Of a DNA stretch of 64,000 bases, positions 8,902-17,195 are shown in pieces. The DNA is taken from positions 496,001-560,000 of the forward strand of contig CP179212.1 of NCBI GenBank assembly GCA_051201675.1. Reading direction: 5' to 3'. The position numbers were made by a program, and so were the translations under genes. The DNA is from HTCC2207 sp002685195. Its GTDB lineage: Bacteria > Pseudomonadota > Gammaproteobacteria > Pseudomonadales > Porticoccaceae. Position 1 is the stretch's first letter; each line of letters opens with the position of its first letter. Below the pieces are notes generated by a model that was not told the DNA's origin, ran no database searches, and was given only the letters and a program-made list of their open reading frames with translations.

Positions 8902-10806
8902 ATGACTTCTAAAATTACACGAAGAGATTTTCTTAATGGTGTCGCTATTGGCGCCGGTACAAGCCTATTGATGCCGGGACAGCTTTTAGCGCAATCTGCT
9001 GGGTTTACAGCAACCAATAAATTTCCCAGCGACTATTACCCACCAACTCTCACTGGTATGCGTGGCAGTCATGAAGGCTCCTATGAGGTTGCTCATGCAT
9101 TAGCCTGGAACGGGCAAAAGCCCAACGATTATGAACAATTAGACGAGCACTATGATCTTATAGTGGTAGGGGCAGGTCAGAGCGGCCTTGCTGCCGCTTG
9201 GTATTACCGCAAGAAAATGGGCCCTACCGCAAAAATACTCTTGCTGGATAACCACGATGATTTTGGCGGGCACGCCAAGCGCAATGAATTTCACCAAGAC
9301 GGAAATATGGTGCTTGGTTTGGGTGGAGCTCAAAATATTGAGCCCATGTCATCCTATAGCGAAACCGCAGTTGAGTTGTTAAAAGACCTAGGTATTGACG
9401 AGCAGGCTCTAGCGGCAATGGCAGCCAATACGCCAGATGATTATATGCTCGGTGGCAAAATTTACGCTAATAATGGCATGAGTATTCCTACTGCTGAGGG
9501 TCATAAAACCCTAAGTGGTAACTGGATGGGGTTTTTCCATGGGGGTCAAGGATATGAGGCGGCGGTTAAAGAGTTGCCCATACCTGAGGAAGAGCAAACT
9601 AAGTTGATTGCCTTTTTCGGTGGTGATCGAGACTTCCTGGATGATTTGTCTCTATTGCAGCAATACAGATATGTTAAATCCGTCAGTTATAACCAATTCT
9701 TGACCGAGAGAGTTGGTCTAGCTGAGGAAACCTTGCCCATACTGGGTGCCTTTCTGAGTAACTTAATGGGGCCCGCTGGCTGGAATCATACTGTCTTGGA
9801 GGCTCTGAGTACAGGTTGTCCCGGCCTTAAATCTATGGGTTGGTTGACAAATCGGCTCAGTGATCTTGCCGGAGCTTTTGTTCTGGGAGATGCCCCCGTA
9901 GCCTATATGTTCCCTGACGGCAACGCATCGGTTGCCCGATTATTGGTACAAAAATTAATTCCTGATGTGTCGCCGGCCATGCAGGGCTTTGAGGATGTTG
10001 CCGTTGCGGACTTTAACTATGGGGCGTTGGACCTTAGCACTAATCCGACTCGCTTAAGGCTCAATAGCACAGTAGTAGGTGTCAAAGAGACAGCTCTCAA
10101 TCATGTAAAAGTGGATTATGTTGAGAAAGGTCAGCCCCTTAGCGTCAGTGCAGACCACTGTGTTCTCGCATGTTACAACGGACTTATCCCCCACCTTTGC
10201 CCGGAAATGAGCAAGGAGCAGAGAGAAGGTTTGAGCTACGGCGTCAAGGTACCGTTTGTCTATGCCAATGTACTGCTAAAAAATGGTCGGGCCTTTGCTG
10301 GACTTGGAGCGACTTTTACCCAGTGTCCCTATGATCCTTTTCAATGGGTGAGTGCCGCACCTACAGTGACCTCAGGAGGCTATCAGCCACCCCAGAGTCT
10401 CGACGAGCCTATGGCGGTATTTATGATGGCCTCACCCACGCCAGCAGATATCAAAGATATGTCTGCGCGGGATCTTTTCAGGATGGGTCGCCACAAGATT
10501 TATGCCACAGCGTTTAAAGATTTTGAGAAGCAGATTCGTGATCAGCTGCAGGGAATGTTGGGGCAACATGGTTTTAATCATGAGGATGATATAGCGGCAA
10601 TTACGGTGAATCGGATCCCCCATGGTTACGCCTACTCTTATCTGACGCTCCATGACCCAGACTGGGAAAAGGGACAAGCGCCCCATGAGATTGGTCGAGC
10701 ACAGTTCGGGCGTATCTCGATTGCGAATTCTGATTCTGAGGCCACGCCACTAATGCAAGCAGCTTTTGACGCAGCTTGGCGGGCAGTTGAAGAACAGACA
10801 GCCTAA
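8902..10806 (+). CDS. Tat-exported FAD-dependent amine oxidoreductase, spermidine dehydrogenase-like (paralogue 1)
   Basis: A 634-residue flavoenzyme. The N-terminus has a twin-arginine signal (TRRDFLNG, then a hydrophobic stretch ending GQLLAQS), so the folded, FAD-loaded protein should reach the periplasm. The Rossmann dinucleotide motif VVGAGQSG spans residues 88-95, followed by DNHDDFGGHAKRNEF, where the acidic residue and the GG/H segment contact FAD. The end, GRISIANSDSEA, is the C-terminal FAD-binding return. The overall pattern (TAT signal, TGMRGSH near residue 51, length about 620-630) recalls Pseudomonas SpdH, which oxidises spermidine. A paralogue lies 0.5 kb downstream after a cupin gene; the three genes are closely spaced and probably one operon, headed by an operator at 8827. 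The substrate is inferred. Confidence 0.8.
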   Translation: MTSKITRRDFLNGVAIGAGTSLLMPGQLLAQSAGFTATNKFPSDYYPPTLTGMRGSHEGSYEVAHALAWNGQKPNDYEQLDEHYDLIVVGAGQSGLAAAWYYRKKMGPTAKILLLDNHDDFGGHAKRNEFHQDGNMVLGLGGAQNIEPMSSYSETAVELLKDLGIDEQALAAMAANTPDDYMLGGKIYANNGMSIPTAEGHKTLSGNWMGFFHGGQGYEAAVKELPIPEEEQTKLIAFFGGDRDFLDDLSLLQQYRYVKSVSYNQFLTERVGLAEETLPILGAFLSNLMGPAGWNHTVLEALSTGCPGLKSMGWLTNRLSDLAGAFVLGDAPVAYMFPDGNASVARLLVQKLIPDVSPAMQGFEDVAVADFNYGALDLSTNPTRLRLNSTVVGVKETALNHVKVDYVEKGQPLSVSADHCVLACYNGLIPHLCPEMSKEQREGLSYGVKVPFVYANVLLKNGRAFAGLGATFTQCPYDPFQWVSAAPTVTSGGYQPPQSLDEPMAVFMMASPTPADIKDMSARDLFRMGRHKIYATAFKDFEKQIRDQLQGMLGQHGFNHEDDIAAITVNRIPHGYAYSYLTLHDPDWEKGQAPHEIGRAQFGRISIANSDSEATPLMQAAFDAAWRAVEEQTA

Positions 10807-10860
10807 TTATCAGGAAGTGTTTTATGAAAAAACTAATAAAAAGAGACAAGGGAGTAATAA

Positions 10861-11304
10861 ATGAAAAAGCTTTATATATTTGCGGTTTTGCTACTGGCTA
10901 CCGTTACCATATCGGCGCAACCCATGATTGATGTTTTACCTCTAGATAAAAATGCTTTCAGGACCACCGAGCTGGAGTCTATTCCGCCTTGGCCTGACGG
11001 CACAGTACTCTCAGGCGCTAATAAGCATTGGCAAAAGGTGATACATAAGGGCGATTTTGTGGTCGCGCTTTATGAGTCTGAGGCCGCTCTGATAGATGTG
11101 AGCTATCCCTTTTCCTATGACGAGTTTGTTACTGTCCTGGAAGGCAGGGTTATCCTTACGTCCCTCTCCGGGGAAAAACAGACCTATGAGGTGGGTGATA
11201 GCTTTCTTGTGCCAAAAGGTTGGCAGGGAACCTGGGATATGCCGGTTAAATTTAGAGAGATGATTATTATTGAAACCAAAGCCTGGGTAGCAGGCGAAGA
11301 GTAA
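10861..11304 (+). CDS. Small exported cupin-domain protein
   Basis: A 147-residue protein with a signal peptide (KKLYIFAVLLLATVTISAQ) and a single cupin barrel of the Cupin_3/EutQ-like kind: the stretch EFVTVLEGRV, then YEVGDSFLVPKGWQGTWD, then a final strand with MIIIETKAW. Classical cupin metal ligands are largely missing: the first motif has EFVTVLEG in place of HxHxxxE, so it may bind a small molecule rather than catalyse. It is set between two SpdH-like flavoenzymes, 54 bp after the first and 6 bp before the second, which argues for a joint periplasmic role, for example substrate handling. RBS AAGGGAG precedes the start. Confidence 0.75.
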   Translation: MKKLYIFAVLLLATVTISAQPMIDVLPLDKNAFRTTELESIPPWPDGTVLSGANKHWQKVIHKGDFVVALYESEAALIDVSYPFSYDEFVTVLEGRVILTSLSGEKQTYEVGDSFLVPKGWQGTWDMPVKFREMIIIETKAWVAGEE

Positions 11305-11310
11305 TTTTAG

Positions 11311-13197
11311 ATGAGAAACAAAATAACCAGACGAGACTTTTTAAATGGTGCCGTCCTATCTGTGGCTGCTACGGCTCTTGCGCCTTACAGTTCTGTTACG
11401 TTCGGTGCTGCTGGCAACGGCGCTATTAGTCGCGGCAAAGACTATTATCCGCCACTGCTGACGGGCATGCGCGGAAGTCACAAAGGGTCCTTTGAGGTAG
11501 CTCATGCACTGGTGATGGAAGGGCAGAGGCCTGAACAATATGAGCTGGTGGATGATATCTATGATCTGGTTATTGTGGGTGGCGGCATAAGTGGTCTGTC
11601 TGCCGCCTATTTGTATCAGCAGCAGATGGGGCCCGAGGTTAAGATTCTTGTGCTTGATAATCATGACGATTTCGGAGGTCATGCCAAGCGCAATGAATTT
11701 GAGTCCTCGGGCAAAATGCTACTGGGTCCTGGCGGTAGTCTCAACCTCGAGCAGTCAGCTTTTAGCGCTGATGCTTATCAGGTTCTTGAAGATATTGGTG
11801 TTGACTTCAAAGCGTTGCAAGATGCAGGCCCAGATGACTACGGTCTGTCAAATGTAGCCGCGCCCTATGGTATGTATTTGAATAAAAATCTGTATGGCAA
11901 AAATACTATTATCTTAGGTGATTGGCGGTCCACATGGGCGGGTGCTGGTGACTATAAAGCGATGATTAAGTCACTGGATTTATCGAAGACTGATACCAGC
12001 CGTCTGATTGCTCTGGTCAGTGGTGAGAAAGACTATTTGTCGGATATTCAACTGTCCGACAAAGAAACCTATTTGCGCGGCACATCCTATGCCAGCTTCC
12101 TCAATGAACGAGTTGGTCTCTCCAAGCAGGGCGCCAAATTAACAGAACCCTGGGTTCGAGCAATATGGGGCGTGGGTATTAGCAGTGCATCAATTATGGA
12201 AGCAATCGAGTTGGGAGCACCTGGGGCCAACGCCATGGGCCTCCCAGGGTCGGATGGGGAGTCTGATGTGTCAGAGGACCCCAACGCGTATCGCTCACCT
12301 ATTTTCCCAGATGGTAACGCCTCTGTGGCAAGACTATTTGTGAATAAACTCATCCCTCAGGTTGCGAGCGCCGATTCAATGGAGGAGCTGGTTGCTAGTC
12401 GTTTTGATTATTCCCAATTGGATTTGCAAGATGCCCCAGTGCGCATTCGTTTAAATAGCACGGTGGTTAATGTTGCCAATAGGGACTCAGACCTGGTCGA
12501 TATTTCCTATGTGTCTGGTGATCGTGCCTATAGGGTTCAGGGAAGGCATTGCATTCTTGCTGGATACAATGGGATGATTCCACATCTCTGCCCAGATTTA
12601 CCCGAGTCGCAAAAAGAAAACTTAGCCTATGGCTCCAAAGTTCCTTTTATCGCTGCCAATGTGGTGCTTAAAACCAGTGCGCCCGTGCGAAAAACCGGTA
12701 CATCTCTCTATGTTTGTGCCGATAGCTTTTTCGAATTGGTCACCCACGCGCCGCCGGTAAATTTGGGGGCTTACCAGGTGTCAACCAAGTCAGATGATCC
12801 CATGGTGATGTATATGCTCCATATGCCTGCGCCAGAGGGCGATGGTAAACAGTCTGGGCGCGATCTCTGTCGGCTTGGCAGGCACAACATAATGGCCACC
12901 TCATTTGCTGACTATGAGCGAGAAATTCGACACCAGCTTACCGGTATGTTTGGTGAGGCTGGTTTTGATGCTGATCGGGATATTGAGGCCATTACTATTA
13001 ATCGTTGGTCTCATGGCTATGCCTATGAATATATGGATCTTCATGACCCGCGTTGGGAGCCAGGGCAGGCACCCCACGAGCTTGGGCGGCAGCCCTTTGG
13101 CCGAATCAGCATAGCCAATTCTGACTCCGAGGCCTATGCCTATGTGCAGTCGGCGATTGATGCGTCGATTCGTGCTGTGGGGGAGGTCGTCAGCTGA
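11311..13197 (+). CDS. Tat-exported FAD-dependent amine oxidoreductase, spermidine dehydrogenase-like (paralogue 2)
   Basis: A 628-residue flavoenzyme, clearly homologous to the gene at 8902 along its whole length. Shared features are the twin-arginine motif TRRDFLNG at residues 6-13, YYPPLLTGMRGSHKGS near 45-60, the dinucleotide motif IVGGGISG at 88-95, DNHDDFGGHAKRNEF and the terminal GRISIANSDSEA. The paralogues differ in the middle (about residues 140-300), where substrate contacts are expected, so they may prefer different amines. The start codon is 6 bp after the cupin stop, so translation is probably coupled. The gene just after it encodes a membrane protein that could receive electrons. 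The spermidine dehydrogenase label rests on family resemblance only. Confidence 0.8.
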   Translation: MRNKITRRDFLNGAVLSVAATALAPYSSVTFGAAGNGAISRGKDYYPPLLTGMRGSHKGSFEVAHALVMEGQRPEQYELVDDIYDLVIVGGGISGLSAAYLYQQQMGPEVKILVLDNHDDFGGHAKRNEFESSGKMLLGPGGSLNLEQSAFSADAYQVLEDIGVDFKALQDAGPDDYGLSNVAAPYGMYLNKNLYGKNTIILGDWRSTWAGAGDYKAMIKSLDLSKTDTSRLIALVSGEKDYLSDIQLSDKETYLRGTSYASFLNERVGLSKQGAKLTEPWVRAIWGVGISSASIMEAIELGAPGANAMGLPGSDGESDVSEDPNAYRSPIFPDGNASVARLFVNKLIPQVASADSMEELVASRFDYSQLDLQDAPVRIRLNSTVVNVANRDSDLVDISYVSGDRAYRVQGRHCILAGYNGMIPHLCPDLPESQKENLAYGSKVPFIAANVVLKTSAPVRKTGTSLYVCADSFFELVTHAPPVNLGAYQVSTKSDDPMVMYMLHMPAPEGDGKQSGRDLCRLGRHNIMATSFADYEREIRHQLTGMFGEAGFDADRDIEAITINRWSHGYAYEYMDLHDPRWEPGQAPHELGRQPFGRISIANSDSEAYAYVQSAIDASIRAVGEVVS

Positions 13198-13217
13198 CTC
13201 TGCTGCAACACAGGGTA

Positions 13218-13835
13218 TTGAATGGTTGGCCGCTTTTTTACCTGATTGCGCTGTTGACCCTTGGCGGTATGGTCGCCGGGATGCTGATCATAGGTATTTC
13301 CTCGCCTGAAGCCACAGTCAAATTGATACGTCTATCTGTGCAGTTTGCCTCTCCCTGGATATATATCGCCTTTGTCACAACTGCCCTAACAACGTTTTTC
13401 CCCAATGCTTTTTCAAAGTGGTTGTTGCGAAACCGCCGTTATACCGGCTTATCCTTTGCAGCTGGATTTGCCTGGCAGGCGGTCTTTATCGCAGTGTTAC
13501 TGGATTTATACCCCGCCTATTACTGGGATGAGCTACATAAGACCAGCGATCTTGTGGGGCGAAGCCTAAGCTACGTCCTTTTAATGGCACTAACCATTAC
13601 TTCATTTTATCCAGTGCGTCGAAAATTAAGCCGCGCCCAATGGAGTTGGCTGCATTGGGTAGGTATTTGGTACTTCTGGGCGGCGATCTGGGTGAGTTAT
13701 ACCGAGCAGGCCCTGAGTCAAAATGCGAAGACAATCGATGTTGTCTTTGCTGTCTTAGGTTTGCTGGCACTTATTTTGCGCCTGGCTGCCAATATTAAGT
13801 CTCGCGGCGTTACAGCCGACCGAAAATTAACTTAG
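13218..13835 (+). CDS. Multi-pass membrane protein, ferric reductase/YedZ-like heme domain (tentative)
   Basis: About 205 residues with roughly six predicted transmembrane helices, for example LFYLIALLTLGGMVAGMLII, WIYIAFVTTALTTF and SYVLLMALTITSF. The pattern and the segment WLHWVGIWYFW resemble the ferric-reductase-like transmembrane family, members of which carry heme and pass electrons across the inner membrane. It directly follows the second flavoenzyme (20 bp), so it could take electrons from the periplasmic dehydrogenases; that is inference. The start is uncertain: the TTG at 13218 was chosen, but the frame stays open upstream through CTG codons. Some other small membrane protein family is possible. 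Confidence 0.6.
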   Translation: MNGWPLFYLIALLTLGGMVAGMLIIGISSPEATVKLIRLSVQFASPWIYIAFVTTALTTFFPNAFSKWLLRNRRYTGLSFAAGFAWQAVFIAVLLDLYPAYYWDELHKTSDLVGRSLSYVLLMALTITSFYPVRRKLSRAQWSWLHWVGIWYFWAAIWVSYTEQALSQNAKTIDVVFAVLGLLALILRLAANIKSRGVTADRKLT

Positions 13836-13859
13836 CACGCATAGCCATTTAAAAAACCT

Positions 13860-13873
13860 AGATAAACCTATCT
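13860..13873. promoter_or_regulatory. Second type of 5-4-5 palindrome upstream of the TetR gene
   Basis: AGATAAACCTATCT is a perfect 5-4-5 dyad about 70 bp before the TetR gene. The arms differ from the five CATGTC-type sites, but the spacing is the same. It could be the autoregulatory site of the TetR gene, a weak hairpin after the preceding gene, or chance. It has no T-run, so it is not a good terminator. Confidence 0.3.
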
Positions 13874-13942
13874 TGGGAGACTCTGGCTATTCTTTTCTGT
13901 AAACTCACTCCTTAGTCGGAAAATTTACGGATTCTATGATCG

Positions 13943-14503
13943 ATGAGTGAGCGCAAACAGCAGATATTACAGGCAGCAGTCGATATTATTGTTGATGAGG
14001 GCTATGGCAGTCTGAGCATGCGAGCCTTGGCTCGCGCTAGCGGTATTAAGCTAGGTGCTTTGCAATATCACTTTCGAACCTCGGAAGATATGTTGCGTGC
14101 ATTGGTGGCTTATATCGCTGACATATACCACAGCAATTTTGATGCTGTAAAAGCTAATGAGCCGCTAACTATCAAAGGGGTCTTGGAATTCGCCTCGTCG
14201 GAGCCAGCAGATGGAAGGTTACAGGCAGATAAACTTTGGCCACAACTCTGGGCCATGGGTCAGGTAGAGCCTCTAGTGGCCGATCTCGTTGACGATATAT
14301 ACGCTGAATATTTGCAGATTCTGGAGGATTTACTCCACAAGGCTGGAAGTAAGAATCCTCGCGTTGAATCTATTAGTCTGATGGCTTTCGTAGAGGGATC
14401 AACCATTTTTGTAGCCCCGGGCAAACGTTGGGAAAATGATGAGTCCAAGACTCGCTCGGTAGTCTATGATCTGGTCGATAGACTCTATGGTGGTGACACC
14501 TAA
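13943..14503 (+). CDS. TetR/AcrR family transcriptional regulator
   Basis: A 186-residue regulator. The N-terminal helix-turn-helix is canonical: QQILQAAVDIIVDEGYGSLS, then MRALARASGIKLGALQYHF as the recognition part (about residues 6-52). The C-terminal ligand-binding region is all-helical and of ordinary length. The gene sits in the middle of the amine-catabolic island, after the flavoenzyme operon and before the ligase/dehydrogenase group. It is the most likely factor to bind the five ATGTC-N4-GACAT palindromes in this island, which fit the size of a TetR dimer site. By analogy with the family it would repress in the absence of a ligand such as an amine, aldehyde or acyl-CoA. None of the five sites lies before its own gene. 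Confidence 0.88.
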   Translation: MSERKQQILQAAVDIIVDEGYGSLSMRALARASGIKLGALQYHFRTSEDMLRALVAYIADIYHSNFDAVKANEPLTIKGVLEFASSEPADGRLQADKLWPQLWAMGQVEPLVADLVDDIYAEYLQILEDLLHKAGSKNPRVESISLMAFVEGSTIFVAPGKRWENDESKTRSVVYDLVDRLYGGDT

Positions 14504-14657
14504 CACCTCTTTTCTACTCATCTGCCTCTGACGCCTAGTCATCCTATGTTGGCAGATACAAGTTATAAATCAATCCTGTTGTGCCCGCTTGCGCAGATAA
14601 CAGACAAATCAGTCTTGCCTGAATTTGTTTGTCTTTTGTTTGTCTAAAGGCGCTTTA

Positions 14658-14673
14658 CATGTCATACGACATG
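14658..14673. promoter_or_regulatory. Palindromic operator copy 2 (CATGTC-N4-GACATG)
   Basis: CATGTCATACGACATG, a perfect 6-4-6 dyad, is 118 bp before the membrane protein gene at 14791, in the 287-bp gap after the TetR gene. It probably controls the group 14791-18792. Apart from this site I see nothing definite in the gap. Confidence 0.7.
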
Positions 14674-14790
14674 CTCTAGGATATCCATTGAGTCGCTTCT
14701 AACAGTTATGCGCAAGCTCTCAGTGTAATCTTCAAGCTGCCGTTTCCGTAGGTTATACAAACAATTTTTACAATTAATGCGGAGGCATAC

Positions 14791-15501
14791 ATGGATATTT
14801 TTTCTTCACTGGACAACAGGGTTAACAGTCTGGGTTTTTGGTCGGTTTTCGTTGTCATAGTCACGGCGATTATTAGTCTCTATCTTCCTTTGGACGCACC
14901 AAATGGTTATGCGGTTGAGCATGCGGACCGGGTGGCCTGGCTCAGCAATAACAGAGAATTATTTATTGCCGGTTGGGTCAATCAGATTGTCGCTATGCTG
15001 GGTCTATCCGGAGCGTTTTTTGCTATTGCCTGGCGGGTTGGCAGCACTAGCCCACTAATTGCCATGATTGCTGCTATGGTGGTACTGATGTCTGTAATGG
15101 CGTTTATTATCCCTAAGTTTATTGCCGTATGGACTATTCCTTTACTTGCAGACACAATTTCAACTGGCGCAGTAGGGAGCCAGCTGGCCGATCCATTGTT
15201 GAGAATTTTGAATGTATCCATACCTTTTTCCCTGTACACCTCTTTTGATTATTTAGGCTTCTGGTTGTACTCATTGTTTGCACTGCTTGTAGCAATACCA
15301 TTGTATAGCTCGTCCATGGCCACAAAAATTGCCGCTGTTTCTATGGGTCTGTTCGGTGTTATTTATCAATTAATGCTGTTGGCATTATGGGCGGGAGAAA
15401 TAGACGCGTTGGATATAGAGGGTTCTTTTCTAGGGGCCTCTGTACTGCTGGTCGTGGCTATTATTTCCATGGCCTTTGAGTTCAGAAAGGCAAAGGGCTA
15501 A
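14791..15501 (+). CDS. Integral membrane protein of unknown function
   Basis: A 236-residue, very hydrophobic protein with about six or seven transmembrane helices, for example FWSVFVVIVTAIISLYL, LFIAGWVNQIVAMLGLSG and ASVLLVVAIISMAFEF. It has no recognised motif, no large soluble domain and no signal peptide that would be removed. It is the first gene behind operator copy 2 and precedes an acyl-CoA ligase by 83 bp, so it is probably part of that transcription unit. A role in transport or in membrane electron transfer is possible, but the sequence does not show one. It is preceded by the RBS GGAGG. Confidence 0.6.
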   Translation: MDIFSSLDNRVNSLGFWSVFVVIVTAIISLYLPLDAPNGYAVEHADRVAWLSNNRELFIAGWVNQIVAMLGLSGAFFAIAWRVGSTSPLIAMIAAMVVLMSVMAFIIPKFIAVWTIPLLADTISTGAVGSQLADPLLRILNVSIPFSLYTSFDYLGFWLYSLFALLVAIPLYSSSMATKIAAVSMGLFGVIYQLMLLALWAGEIDALDIEGSFLGASVLLVVAIISMAFEFRKAKG

Positions 15502-15584
15502 GAATAGAAAACAGATAAACCGCTTCATCAAGGCGCACTATAAGTGCGTCATAAGTGGATAAAAGAAAATAAGGAGTTGGCACT

Positions 15585-17108
15585 ATGCTTAGTTCAATTG
15601 GTAGTATCCCACTCGAGGCATCGAAACGCTTTGGGAATAAGACAGCGCTGATCTTGGCAGATCGGTCTATTTCTTACAACGAATTAGAGGATCTGACAAA
15701 TCGCTTCGCCAATGCGCTGGTCGGCCTTGGCGTAAAGCCCGGGGATAGGGTAACCCTGTACTCGGGAAACTGTTGGGAATGGGTGGTTAGCTATTATGGT
15801 GCCCTTAAAATGGGTGCGGTAATCAACCCCATTAATGTTATGCTCACGCCAGCGGAAGTTGAATTTGTTGCCAGTGATTGTGGTGCCTCCGTTGTGATCG
15901 CCTCCTATGAAAAAGCACTGCCTCTCCAGGGAGTGAAGGACAGGTCTCAGGTAACAGATATTATTGTCTTTGGAGATGAGGCTCTTCCTGAAGGGCTCTT
16001 ATCTTTCAATGAAATTCTCACTACCAGTAATAACGATTTCACGATCGATGTCATTGATACTTATTCCCTTTCTACTATCTGCTACACCTCTGGGACCACT
16101 GGATTCCCTAAGGGGGCTTGCCTGTCTCATAAGAGTATTCTGATGAATATTGCTCTGACTACCCTGATGCATCAGCGCAGTGAGCTAGATAAGGTGGTTA
16201 TCGCATTACCTTGCGCCCATGTCTATGGCAATGTGGTAATGAGCTGCGCCATACAGAATGGAATGACTTTGGTGCTGCATGCCGCGTTTGAACCAAAGGC
16301 GATTATGCAGAGCATTCAAGACCACAAGGCGACGCGTTTTGAGGGCGTGCCCACTATGTACATGTTTATGCTCAATGACCCAGAGCTCGACAACTATGAT
16401 CTGTCATCATTGCGCTGTTGCACCGTCGGTGGTCAGACTATGCCGAAACCAAAAATGGAAGAAGTAGAGAAGCGGTTTGGTTGCCCACTGATTGAAGTAT
16501 GGGGCATGACAGAATTGGGAGGGTTAGGAACAACATTCGCTTCCAATGGTCTGGTCAAGCACGGCTCTATCGGTACTGCCTTGCCCTATACAGAGGCTCG
16601 CATTGCCGATACTGAGGATACCAGCGTCACAATGCCTGTGGGTGAAGTGGGTGAACTAATGATCAAAGGCGGCATCGTTATGCAGGGCTACTATGGTAAC
16701 GACAAGGCAACAAAAGAGACCATTGAGCCAGATGGTTGGATGCATACCGGTGATCTAGCGTCTATCGACGAAGATGGCTGTATATTTATTGTCGATCGTA
16801 AGAAAGACATGATTCTGACTGCTGGTTTTAATGTGTACCCCGCAGAAATTGAACGTGTGGTCGCCGGCCACCCTGATGTGGCTCTGGTGGCGGTGGGTAG
16901 TATTCCCGATGAAGCGAAAGGCGAATTGGCCAAGGCCTATATTGTACCAAAAACCGGTGTTAGTCCTGATAGCGATAGCATTATTGCCTATTGCCGTGAG
17001 CATTTGGCAGCTTACAAGGTGCCTAGAGATGTGCAGTTTGTCGAGGACTTACCCAAAACCAGTACTGGCAAGGTAATGCGTCGAGAGTTAAAGAAGTTAG
17101 ACGCTTGA
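15585..17108 (+). CDS. AMP-forming acyl-CoA synthetase (class I adenylate-forming enzyme)
   Basis: A 507-residue cytosolic enzyme that activates a carboxylic acid with ATP and CoA. All core motifs are present: the P-loop-like YTSGTTGFPKGA (A3, about residue 167), WGMTELGG (A5), HTGDLASIDEDGCIFIVDRKKD (A7-A8 region) and the C-terminal PKTSTGKVMRRELKK with the acylation lysine (A10). The substrate cannot be read. In this setting it could activate the acid made by the adjacent aldehyde dehydrogenase, giving an amine-derived aldehyde to acid to CoA thioester route. That route is inference from gene order. It is preceded by a clear AAGGAG ribosome site. Confidence 0.88.
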   Translation: MLSSIGSIPLEASKRFGNKTALILADRSISYNELEDLTNRFANALVGLGVKPGDRVTLYSGNCWEWVVSYYGALKMGAVINPINVMLTPAEVEFVASDCGASVVIASYEKALPLQGVKDRSQVTDIIVFGDEALPEGLLSFNEILTTSNNDFTIDVIDTYSLSTICYTSGTTGFPKGACLSHKSILMNIALTTLMHQRSELDKVVIALPCAHVYGNVVMSCAIQNGMTLVLHAAFEPKAIMQSIQDHKATRFEGVPTMYMFMLNDPELDNYDLSSLRCCTVGGQTMPKPKMEEVEKRFGCPLIEVWGMTELGGLGTTFASNGLVKHGSIGTALPYTEARIADTEDTSVTMPVGEVGELMIKGGIVMQGYYGNDKATKETIEPDGWMHTGDLASIDEDGCIFIVDRKKDMILTAGFNVYPAEIERVVAGHPDVALVAVGSIPDEAKGELAKAYIVPKTGVSPDSDSIIAYCREHLAAYKVPRDVQFVEDLPKTSTGKVMRRELKKLDA

Positions 17109-17195
17109 CAGAACTTTTTTACAAATAAACAAAACGGGACTACAAAACTAGGCCAGAACATTGACCAATCTAAAAAAATGAAAAGGGGATTTGAA

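Noticed and set aside
12527..12534. A fifth CCTATAGG copy
   Set aside because: It lies inside the coding region of the second flavoenzyme, far from the second cluster, and its flanks do not match. One chance copy is expected in 64 kb.
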